A stretch of 64,000 nt of DNA, taken from positions 1 through 64,000 of the forward strand of contig JBAMJV010011101.1 in the NCBI GenBank assembly GCA_037951105.1, given 5' to 3'. Below the pieces are notes generated by a model. That model was given only the letters and a program-made list of their open reading frames with translations, was not told the origin of the DNA and made no database searches. Made by a program: the position numbers and the translations under genes. Positions 11,901 through 20,115 of the stretch are shown here, in pieces; the first letter of the stretch is position 1; every line of letters begins with the position of its first letter. Source of the stretch: Echinarachnius parma. Lineage: Eukaryota > Echinodermata > Echinoidea > Clypeasteroida > Echinarachniidae.

Positions 11901-14900
11901 AATGCCTCGGAGAGGAATATTCCGTGATATTCCCTCCACCACCAGTAAACATCTGTATAATACACTACTCAAAAAAAGTTAAGGATCACTTTTTATTTTG
12001 TGTATAATTTTAAAATTACATATTTTACTCCTGAATGACCTCAAACACATTCCAATGAGGACACCATCTAGTCAAACAAATAATTAAATAACTAGGTAAG
12101 ACCTCACACATAGCTTGGAAAAAATACAAGTTAAGAAAAAAAGTGATCCTTAACTTTTTTTGAGTAGTATATTTACCCATGCTCCAAAGATCAGCAGGTT
12201 TCCCTTCATAGGGGTCGCCCTCCATGATTTCAGGGGCGGCATATCCCATCGACCCACACGCTTCCGTCAACAGCTCACCGTCTGCGCAGATGGTTGCAAA
12301 CCCAAAATCTTTTCGCGAACAAGAAGAAAAAATATTTAAAACAAACCTTGTGCAAGTATACGTACTAGTTTTTAAAGACGTACTTTGGACATTAAACTTT
12401 TTTTTTGGAACATATCTATCTAACGACTAAAATCGTATGTTATCCGAATATCGTATTTTCTCCCGTTTCATCTGACAAAGTTGATATAATTATGTATATA
12501 TTTTCTGTGTTTGCTTAGCTTTTACATTGTATTTTAACTTTTGAATGTGGGCAATACAATAAAATTAAAATAAAAATAGAAAGAAGAGTGTGGACGTATT
12601 ACTATCTCAAGCCCGAATGTAATGATTATTTTGAAGAAATATTGACACTGTAAAAACTTCCCCTCCCCATGGACGTTTTGGAATGGCAATACAAATTAAT
12701 TAGACAAGCGACTACGTCACTCACCACACAGTTTGATCCTGAAGTCGTGGTCGAGCAGGAGGTTGCTGCACTTGATGTCGCGATGCACGATGTCGATGGA
12801 GTGAAGGTATGTGATGGCGGACTGGATCTGGTGAAACAGATGACGCGATTCGGCCTCGGACAGATGGCCTTGGGCTGACAGAGGGGAAATACGTTAAAAG
12901 GACTTAATATTAACTTTTTTTATATGTAAAATCTGACGACGAGGGTTGATACAATGTGTATTAATGTGAACTGATATGTCCACTGAGTGTACACAGTTGA
13001 TAGTCTCACGGGGATAATTTCAAATCTGAACGCTTAAACAGGGGTGTCGATCCTGGGGGGCAGGGGGGCGGTCGCCCCCCAATGAAAATATTGGGGGGGC
13101 GAACATATCATTTCCCCCCCCCCCCCCCCCCCCAATAATTCCGAAAATGAGGAAGAAAAAAATCGAGTGATATAATGCCAAAGAGGGGAAAGACACATTT
13201 ATCAATAATTAATCTTCAAAATAGCCGTTTTTTAGTTTGAAAAAGACTGTAAATCTCTTTTTTGCCGCGCGCTTCGCGCGCATATACAGTTTCTCATATT
13301 GCAAGTTTCATTTGGGTTGCGGGAACTCACCTTTTGGGCAGCGTAATTTCTCAAACGCACACCTCAAACAAAGTTTATTAAACCCTCATCTATAGATAGC
13401 ACACCGTCACAGAAAATAAAATAATCTTGGTACATATGCGCTGAACGCAATATCATGTCCCCCCACATTTGAAAAAGGAGCAGATTGTCCCCCTCCCTTT
13501 GTCATTATGTATGTTTGGTTCCATACCTATATACTTCATATTACGTGAAATTTCTGTCTCAGGTGTGCACCAAATCGCACAATTTCACGCCCAAAAATAC
13601 AAAAGCTCCCTACTGTGGGAGGGGGACACCCCCTCCCACACCCTCCCCCGCTCCGTCGCTTCGCTTCCTCGCAATGTCTCCCCTACACTTTTGAGAAATT
13701 GTTGACGCCCTTGCTTAGTTTCATGGGAGCCCAATGCCCTAGACTATATCGATGGCTCTATAGTATACATGATCACGCGGATCCATCTCATGCAAGGCTC
13801 AGTCTTTTCCTCGCTATGCCCTTTAAACATACGTTATGAGTAGGTTCACTATTTTATACAATTTTAACACCCATGCTAGGAGCAAATGTCTGAAATCTAA
13901 AAGCTTCCGGGGGCTCTGCCCCCTGGACCCCCATTATTGTCCCCAAATGTGGGTGCCCCCCAAAGTCAGGTCTTCGAGCCATCAAGACATTTTCAATGAG
14001 CGCATAATAAAACTTCCGGGCATGCCAATGTGGGGCTTTTAGCTCTCTCAGTGGTCACTCTGGAATTTTTTTTTCAAATTTCGCCCCCCAATCTCAAAAA
14101 CGGATCGACACCCCTGCGCTTAAATCATAAATATCTCTATAATGACAGATAAATTCAGCGCTTATGTTGGTTATGCCAATACAACAATGGTATGTGAGAA
14201 CTGCTAGAGTTCTCAATAAGTTTTGTGGATTTTAACAATGTTACTAGATCCATTTAAAAGAGAACTGGGTGCTATATATAGGGGAGAAAAATGACGCACG
14301 CACTATAACTTTGGGTAATATATGGCTAACATGCAGGTTTGCGAGCGTTAAAACAAAATGGAAACTTACATTTTTGTCAATTTATTAAAATGTACATCGA
14401 TAGACTTGAATCAGCTATTAACAACAGTACTGTTGAATTGTGTTTTTTTTTCTTGGTGTGGGGGGGGGGGGGGGGGGGGGTGGGGCTCATCACACAAGCC
14501 CCCACTCATATCTACATGCCATTGGGCAGAGGTATGTATTGGTCATCGATCACGGGGGGGGGGGGGGGGATGGGGGGATATATCCCCCCTAATATTTCAG
14601 GTGGGGGGATGGCCTGTATTATTATCAGCCCCCCCCCCCCCCCCCAATATTTGAGGTTCAAAAATATATAATAACATTAAAATAAAGGAGCATTGCCCCC
14701 TCTCATTCATAATGTGAAAGTTGATACTATATAGTCTTCTTTAAACCTTCCGGGGGCTGCGCCCCCTGGAACCCCCGTTAATTATTTGACCCAGTCATGG
14801 CCCTGTAATCGTTGAATAGTTTTATTCAGGACTTCTCTCTATGCCCACTTAAATTGAGCTAACTATACAATAGTTAACTGTATTTCCTATTTACATAGAT

Positions 14901-17900
14901 AACATCTTTATTTCTGGATATTAATAATCTTCCAATTTCTAAACAGCTAAATCCAAAAGTTAACAAACTCTACAATTAATGTATATTTACATATAGACAA
15001 CATATCTATTTCTGGATATAACAAATCCCAAAGCTTCCGGGGGCTCCGCCCCCTGGACCCCCTATAAGCTTTCCAATGTGTGTATCCCTTGACTGATTCT
15101 GTTCAGGGTTCCATCAGGATGCTTGCAATCTATGTATCTATCAGACTAAAGTTCATCCATACTTGGACAAAGCCCTCCTCATAACATGAGGCTTGTAATG
15201 TGCACTTAATAATCGTCCAATTTCTAAACAGCTAAATCCAAAAGCTTTTGGGGGCTCCCTACCCCCCCCCCCCCCCCCCCCCCCCTCCGTCATAAAAACC
15301 CGGGCACGCTGCTGGGTTGTCGCTTCGCTCCCTCGCCAAACATGGTCAAAATGACGTATCATCCCCCCCCCCCCCCCCCCCCAATGGCGAGAAGAAATCG
15401 ACGCCTATGGTATATAACAATACCAATAATCTCACCTTGTTTGTTGATGTATGTGAGGAGGTCTCCATTCGGCATGTAGTCCATTAGGATGATGCCTTTG
15501 CGATTCGTCAGTAGGATTTCATGGACACCCAACTATAATAGAAGAAAGTTACAAAATAAATCGGATATTTTCCTTGCAAATCAAAAACAATTCACACCAG
15601 GGCCCCGTTTCATGAATTTTTTCGAATTGTTGTAAGTGTCCAATTATTGTAACTACCATGGCAACAGCGCAATGCTTGAAGCTGATTGGCTGTTGCCGTA
15701 GTAGTTGCCATAATTGGACACTGTCTTACAACAATTGGACAAGTTTTATGAAATGGGGCCCATTGTGACAACGGCAATTGTTGTGTAATACAAAATCGGT
15801 TGAGAAAGAGAGGGGTAATAAGTCACTTTTTGTACTTTGGGGATAATAATAGGATACTAGTTATTTGAGATAATGATTTCAGTTTGAGAAGATGATCAAT
15901 TAGTTATTTAACAATTTAACGGTTATAGTTTAACAAAAGGATATTGTGTATTTCTAGAGAAATAGATCGATCATGGATTCTGGGAAGTTGCTATACTGCG
16001 CTTTTGTCCTATTTTGTAAATAAAAATTTTAGGTTTGAAAGAACGCGAGTTTAAAGACAATTTGTAAAGAACTCACGACATGTTCGTGGGACAGCTTCTT
16101 GAGGATCTTGATCTCTCGTGGGAAGAACACCTTCTTGACAATGTCTGGCGCCCTCATCTTACACAGCACCTTGATCGCGAAACAACAGCACCTCTTCTTG
16201 CTGTAAACCTTTTTCACCTGCGAAAAAGGAGAGAAAAATGTTTAATTTTCAAACATAAGATACTAACCTCGTTTTATATGTATCTTCGTATTCGGTAAAA
16301 CACTCGGCTATTTAACCACAAAAAGAGCGCCTGGAGAAGGATTGAAAGGCGCAATACACTTGGTGAAAGTTGAAAGTTCACAGTTCAAAATGATGCATTT
16401 AAAAACATTTGCTTTGGAGTCTTACTCTCGGGTTCATTTACATTATCATTCTGAATAATGTAGCCTACCATTGATGAGTTTCATCGTTTTTACTAAGTAA
16501 TAATACGAATCACCCTTTTACATCGCAAAACTGATTTAATTAATTTTATTTTGCTTTACCAAAATAAATGTAATATTTTAACACAAAATATGATGAAGGG
16601 TCTGCATGCAGCCCGCTATAGAGTAATTAGATGATCGATCTATTATCAGTTCTAAATCTAAATATTCATATAATTCCATTAAAAATCAAGTCCTAATCTT
16701 CTCAGAGTAGTTCTTTCATACAAGACAACTATGTAGCAACTTGTAATTTTTTGGCTTGCAAAAGGAGTACATTATCTTTAAATATCAATAGCTGCGATGG
16801 CCGAGAGGTTAAGGCGTTGGACTCGAAATCCAATGGGGTCTCCCCGCGCAGGTTCGAACCCTGCTCGCAGCGATCACTTATTTTTCATTTTGAAGCTTCA
16901 TAACACAATCATTTTGATCGAGAAATAGCATTCCAATTCTTTCTATTTACCATGTGGCTACTTAACGAGGAACAATTAAGACGAAATTTGATTATGATTT
17001 TTGTTTTCATTTTTAACAAAGTGAATATGTTGAACTCGTCATGTCATGACTTAACTCCTTTTCTCGTTCCCATCGAACCGAGTAGTTTCTTGCGTAATTA
17101 ATTTTAAGTCATCTAAATGTAAGATACCATCCGTTGTTTTCTTGTCCAAATTGAATCAACTTGACAAGATCCTTCAAGTATTTTGCGTTCTCGATGTCTT
17201 GATCGACTCGATTGATATTTTCTTGCCTTGTTCATATTGAATCAAATCGAATTGTCACACTGCAAATTCACGTTCTTTCATTTTCTCGGTCATAGAGTCG
17301 ATTTGATGAGATTCAGTTGATTTAATTCCCTTCTTTTCATCTTCTTATCGGCTATCTTTTATTTTATTATCTTCTTGTAATCTTATCTTATTGGTACTTA
17401 ATTTCCGTAGATTTTTCTTCGAAAAATAAACAAAGTTGGTTATATCAAGAGCTGCGATGGCCGAGTGGTTAAGGCGTTGGACTCGAAATCCAATGGGGTC
17501 TCCCCGCGCAGGTTCAAATCCTGCTCGCAGCGATCAATTATTTTTCATTTTGAAGCTTCACAACGCAATAACTTTGATCGAGAAATAGCGTTCCAATTCT
17601 TTCTATATAAAATGTGCACATTGGCAACGAATGAGACGAGTCGTTTATTATGATGCATTGCGAAAAGTGGATATGATGTAGGATCTCGCCTAATCGCTAT
17701 GATTATTATAATTTATTCATTTTCAACAAAACAGATATGAATGGATTGCGGCCCTCGTCTTGCCATGTCATAACTCGACGTTTCTCTTCCCCATCAAGCT
17801 GAGTTGATAAGATGTAGTTACTTTAATATCGTTTTAATTGCTCATCCAAATTACGTCATCGAAAATAAACAAGATATCATCATTATTATATCGTCTTATT

Positions 17901-19388
17901 GTCCAAATCAAATCAACTCGACAATATCATTCCAGTATTTCGATCTTTCGAGTATAATAAGATACTTAATTACTCGACTTGATCAATTTTAATTAAAGAC
18001 TTTTTTGCCTTGATCAAATTGACAAGATCAAGGTTTCGCGTTTTCTCATTTTTCCGGTTAAACGAGTCGACTTGATGAGATTCAGGTGTATTGAATTCCC
18101 TTCCTTTAATCTCCTTTTCGGCCTTCAATTGTTTTATTCTCTTCTTGTCATTCAAGTTCTCGTCTTATCGGTGACAAAACTTGATTTTCTCTTTGAAAAA
18201 TAAACAATTTTATCACTACCAAGGGCTGCGATGGCCGAGTGGTTAAGGCGTTGGACTCGAAATCCAATGGGGTCTCCCCGCGCAGGTTCAAATCCTGCTC
18301 GCAGCGATCAATTATTTTGTCACTTTGAAGCCTCACATCACAATAATTTTGATCTAGAACTTGAAAAAAATTCCCTTCTATAATGTTTGATGTATAATGT
18401 TATAATTATCGCGTTCTTATGACGTTGTTCAAATATTTTGATTACTAAAACCAATTTCATACCTGGAAAGATAAATTATTGAAAATTGTTTAAAATCTAA
18501 AATCTATGCTAAAACGAAATCTTATCAAAGATAAAAAATTGTAAGCGTATGCCGTCAGTTGTATTTGTCATTTAACATGTTTTAACAAAACACGACTGGT
18601 AACCTTTTGACCAATTCATCTTACAGCAAAACTTCGCGAAAACAAATATTATTCCAACTCCAATCATGATAAAATACCTTGAAATACGGTCCTCCTCCCA
18701 GGGTTTTTCTGAACTCTAATTCGAGACCGAGTGTGCCCACCAGAGAGACGTAATTTTGTCTTCAATAATACAATAACAAATAAGGCGTGATGAACATTTT
18801 CTTCTTACAGCAAAAATGGCAATTTAGAATATCATCTCGATTATGATCATCATAAATACTTTGAAATGCGGTCCTCCTCCCAGGGTTTCTCTGAACTCTA
18901 ATTCGAGACCGAGTGTGTCCACCAGAGAGACGTAACTTTGTCTTTAATAATACAAAAAGTACAAATACGGCGTTACCATTTTCTTCTTTCAGCAAAATAT
19001 GGCAATTTTAGAATATCATCTCGATTATGATCATCATAAATACCTTGAAATACGGTCCTCCTTCCAGGGTTTCTCTGATCTCTAATTCGAGACCGAGTGT
19101 GCCCACCAGAGAGACGTAATTTTGTCTTCAATAATACAATAACAAATCAGGCGTTATGAACATTTTCTTCTCACAGCAAAAATGGCAAAAAAAGAATATC
19201 ATCTCGTTTATGATCATCATAAATACCTTGAAATGCGGTCCTCCTCCCAGGGTTTCTCTGATCTCCAGATCGAGCCCGAGTGTGTCCAGCGGAGAGACTT
19301 GTTTGTCTGGTAAATAGAGGTCTCCCTTCCTCTTCAGTGTCGGGACCTCGTCCGTGTAGAGAACTTGCTCGTTCCCGCTCGATCCCAT
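5985..19388 (-). CDS. TSSK/CAMK-like serine/threonine protein kinase with multi-RRxS tail (11 exons)
   Basis: Exons (transcript order): 19227-19388, 16077-16217, 15436-15532, 12725-12874, 12177-12308, 11082-11204, 9611-9817, 7998-8157, 7355-7494, 6623-6960, 5985-6215. All junctions are GT/AG and phases agree, giving 626 aa. The kinase domain spans about residues 44-300: glycine loop GGGPHFKV (48-55), FAIK Lys70, alpha-C PREI Glu89, HRDIKCSN Asp166, DFG Asp184 (its codon is split by the exon 4/5 junction), GSMGYAAPE and ADLWSMG. It is a complete active-site set. FFPREIKILKKL and HRDIKCSNLLLDHDF resemble testis-specific kinases (TSSK), so I infer a TSSK-like CAMK-group enzyme; exact orthology is open. 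The tail (~300-626) is low-complexity with RRRQSV, ARRISV, ARRASL, SRKGSL, LRRGSL and IRRNSV, consensus sites for PKA-type kinases. It is divergently arranged with the gene at 20116. Exons 1 and 6 have partial duplicates beside them. Introns hold MITEs and three tRNA genes. Confidence 0.9.
7050..7110. repeat. Solo end of the 'TGTGACCGGCTATAGC' MITE
   Basis: It matches the terminal 50-60 bp of the complete element at 29491-29738 (TGTGACCGGCTATAGCAAAA, then CCCTGCACTTGTC). No second end is nearby, so it is a fragment within a kinase intron. Another solo end lies at 60529-60562. Confidence 0.7.
7240..7312. repeat. ~24-bp minisatellite, 3 copies
   Basis: Three near-identical units of the form GTCCAGCTTAGAGTTCAACT follow each other in the intron between kinase exons 9 and 10. 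Confidence 0.8.
7780..7975. repeat. GT-rich microsatellite with ~80-bp duplicated unit
   Basis: A (TG)n tract is followed by two copies of a unit containing GTGTGTATTTCATGA and TTTGTCTGTGGTTTG. It ends close to the donor of kinase exon 8 (7997). Confidence 0.7.
8500..8660. repeat. ~25-30-bp degenerate minisatellite (ACAGGTGGTCTCTATA-type)
   Basis: Five or six degenerate units of 'acaggtggtctctata' type are seen. The same wording recurs at 43740-43840 and 59790-60190, showing a dispersed repeat with internal tandem structure. Confidence 0.55.
9468..9602. mobile_element. Foldback MITE next to kinase exon 7 donor
   Basis: A 135-bp near-perfect inverted repeat. The arms run TAGATCGACA...CTAGCG...TGACATTATTACTGAAATAT and its complement, around a loop TGGCCTTCTAGCAGGCCGA. 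The outer end lies about 8 nt inside the intron from the GTTAGT donor (9610-9605). Confidence 0.85.
9836..10022. mobile_element. Fragment of TTAA-flanked MITE (family A)
   Basis: It begins TTAAAGGGGTAGTTCAGTTT and matches, in inverse orientation, the right half of the full copy at 50339-50881 over roughly 180 bp (shared blocks CTGAGTGTC, TTTTAATGGCA, ATCAATAAAT). The other half is missing. It is followed by a tRNA-like sequence. Confidence 0.8.
10089..10162 (-). ncRNA. tRNA-like sequence (tRNA pseudogene or SINE head)
   Basis: On the minus strand it reads GGTTCGATAGCTCAGTCGGC...GAGTTCGAGCC...GTGAACC, with A-box and B-box like motifs. The acceptor, anticodon and T stems each carry mismatches, so it is not a convincing functional tRNA. 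The loop CTGAAAA would give a GAA anticodon. Most likely a tRNA-derived repeat. Confidence 0.5.
10289..10740. mobile_element. TTAA-flanked MITE (family E)
   Basis: Left end TTAAAGGAACTACAGCGTC and right end (complement) TTAAAGGACCTACAGAATAC form inverted terminal repeats ending in TTAA, 452 bp apart. This suggests a piggyBac-like TTAA target. It lies in the intron between kinase exons 6 and 7. Confidence 0.75.
10875..10985 (-). pseudogene. Partial decayed duplicate of kinase exon 6 with its donor
   Basis: Minus-strand AGACTGCCCTACCACGA...GTCGGTCACGCAAG|GTATGG repeats the 3' end and splice donor of exon 6 (11082-11204), offset by 195 bp. A length change and several substitutions destroy the exon 6 frame, so it is a dead exon copy. 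Confidence 0.85.
11700..11750. promoter_or_regulatory. Pair of perfect TGACGTCA (CRE) palindromes
   Basis: TGACGTCACAAT occurs at 11702 and again at 11740, separated by a GA-rich tract. Each contains the full CREB/ATF palindrome. The pair is intronic and probably arose by local duplication; regulatory use is unproven. Confidence 0.4.
11961..12171. mobile_element. Tc1/mariner-like MITE with TA duplication, abutting a splice donor
   Basis: Terminal inverted repeats CACTACTCAAAAAAAGTTAA...GATCAC are flanked by TA on each side (11961-11962, 12170-12171). Sequence and target site fit Tc1/mariner MITEs. The right flank touches the donor of kinase exon 5: the intron starts at 12176 (GTAAAT), so the element begins at about intron position +8. 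Confidence 0.85.
13039..14116. mobile_element. Non-autonomous hAT-like element with 8-bp target duplication
   Basis: A 1078-bp element with 15-bp inverted ends CAGGGGTGTCGATCC / GGATCGACACCCCTG. It is bracketed by perfect 8-bp duplications CGCTTAAA (13031-13038, 14117-14124). The inside holds G/C homopolymers and a GGGGGCTCTGCCCCCTGGA hairpin shared with 14745-14775 and 15033-15061. No transposase is seen. Hallmarks fit hAT. Confidence 0.9.
14254..14257. repeat. Solo end of TTAA MITE family D
   Basis: GTTACTAGATCCATTTAA immediately before this TTAA matches the right terminus of the element at 57230-57615. No matching left end is nearby. Confidence 0.45.
14450..15420. repeat. Nested G/C-run repeat fragments
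   Basis: The stretch contains several runs of 10-23 G or C, two copies of the GGGGGCTCCGCCCCCTGGAC hairpin, repeated 'aatcttccaatttctaaacagctaaatcc' text, and an outward end AAATCGACGCCTATGG near 15411 that matches the hAT-like ends at 3310 and 13039. It is probably two or more nested hAT-like copies. Ends are not resolved. Confidence 0.55.
15600..15761. mobile_element. Palindromic MITE with GGGCCCC...GGGGCCC ends
   Basis: A 162-bp foldback. The left arm GGGCCCCGTTTCATGAA and later AATTGTTGTAAG...CCAATTAT pair with the right arm ATAATTGGACA...TTTATGAAATGGGGCCC. This type is widespread in deuterostome genomes. It lies between kinase exons 2 and 3. Confidence 0.85.
16791..16872 (+). tRNA. tRNA-Ser (anticodon CGA), copy 1
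   Basis: An 82-nt cloverleaf. The acceptor GCTGCGA pairs with TCGCAGC plus discriminator G. Anticodon loop CTCGAAA gives CGA (Ser, UCG codons). The long variable arm GGGGTCTCCCC is typical of tRNA-Ser, and the T arm is GCAGG-TTCGAAC-CCTGC. No intron. A TTTTT run follows within ~15 nt as a Pol III terminator. It lies antisense in intron 1 of the kinase gene and is the first of three tandem copies. Confidence 0.95.
17451..17532 (+). tRNA. tRNA-Ser (anticodon CGA), copy 2
   Basis: It differs from copy 1 only in the D loop (GAGTGG for GAGAGG) and T loop/stem (TTCAAAT for TTCGAAC); all stems still pair. About 75 bp of downstream flank including the T-run terminator is shared with copy 1, so the unit was duplicated with flanks (660-bp spacing). 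Confidence 0.95.
18225..18306 (+). tRNA. tRNA-Ser (anticodon CGA), copy 3
   Basis: Identical to copy 2 across the 82 nt, with more diverged flanks (774-bp spacing). The upstream GAAAAATAAACAA...ATC block is shared with copy 2. The 3' flank has TTATTTTG, a weaker T-run terminator than the other copies. Confidence 0.95.
18673..19221 (-). repeat. Three tandem ~183-bp copies of kinase exon 1 3' end plus donor
   Basis: Units start at 18675, 18857 and 19040, against the real exon donor at 19224 (spacings 182, 183, 184). Each repeats the minus-strand code for TLGLELE-RETL-GGP-FK and the GTATTT donor, then part of intron 1. All three keep the glycine-loop frame open (for example LEIRETLEGGPYFK), but none has a start codon or a clear frame-matching acceptor. 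They could be dead exon copies or alternative donors. Confidence 0.9.
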
Positions 19389-20115
19389 CGTGTCTCCGCG
19401 GTGTTGGTTTGATTAAACAATAACAAGTTTCTGAGATAATTCCTATTATATTTTATTAAGTTAATAAATGTTAGAATAATGCTATCGTTTCATGGGTTTA
19501 TCCCCTAATAAATTGTGATTATTATGATTCGTTCGTTACATGCCAAGAACAAATTAAAGCGGGAACATTAATTCCGGTAATTCGATTTATTTTGTTTACA
19601 CTGTTATTATATATTTTTGTTTTCTGTCTATGAGCAATGCACAGCCACAGTTGCTATCATGGGCATAATACGTGAAGCGCGTTGTCATTGTTACGTAACA
19701 ATAGCGCAATACGAAATACATCTTCTTCTTTTCTTTTAAAATGGAGTTGAACAAAAAATGACGATGATGTTTATAATTATGCACAAAGTTATTATTACGT
19801 CACTCGATATTGATTGTTGCGTTAATAATAACAATAATAAAATATCACAGCGTCCAACAGTACGTATCATTGCGTCGTTGGAAAGTGATTGTTACGTCAT
19901 TATAAAGTGATTGTTGCGTCATCCGCGCAGGCGTCAAATGCCAACGTTGGTAACGCGCAGTCTTGCGATGTCAACACAAAACGTGAAAATCAGTGATTAT
20001 TGTTTTAATCTCCGAAGAGTGAACTTGCTCTCTGCAAACTCTCTCAAAATTCTCGGAAATTATCACTACTTGACAATTCGTTATCTTCGATCGAATTTGT
20101 TGGTAATTTGGAATC
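19389..20115. promoter_or_regulatory. Candidate bidirectional promoter between kinase and MGCSQS-repeat gene
   Basis: This 727-bp spacer separates two divergent start codons. It holds a perfect 16-bp palindrome ATTGTTACGTAACAAT (19687-19702, PAR-bZIP/C-EBP-like). CRE-like TTACGTCA lies at 19795 and 19892, and TTGCGTCA at 19914. A 19-bp motif AAAGTGATTGTTRCGTCAT occurs twice (19882 and 19904). bZIP control of both genes is inferred; no TATA box is assigned. Confidence 0.55.

Noticed and set aside
14339-14671. Gly/Pro-rich frames over G and C homopolymers
   Set aside because: Artefacts of homopolymer runs in repeats.
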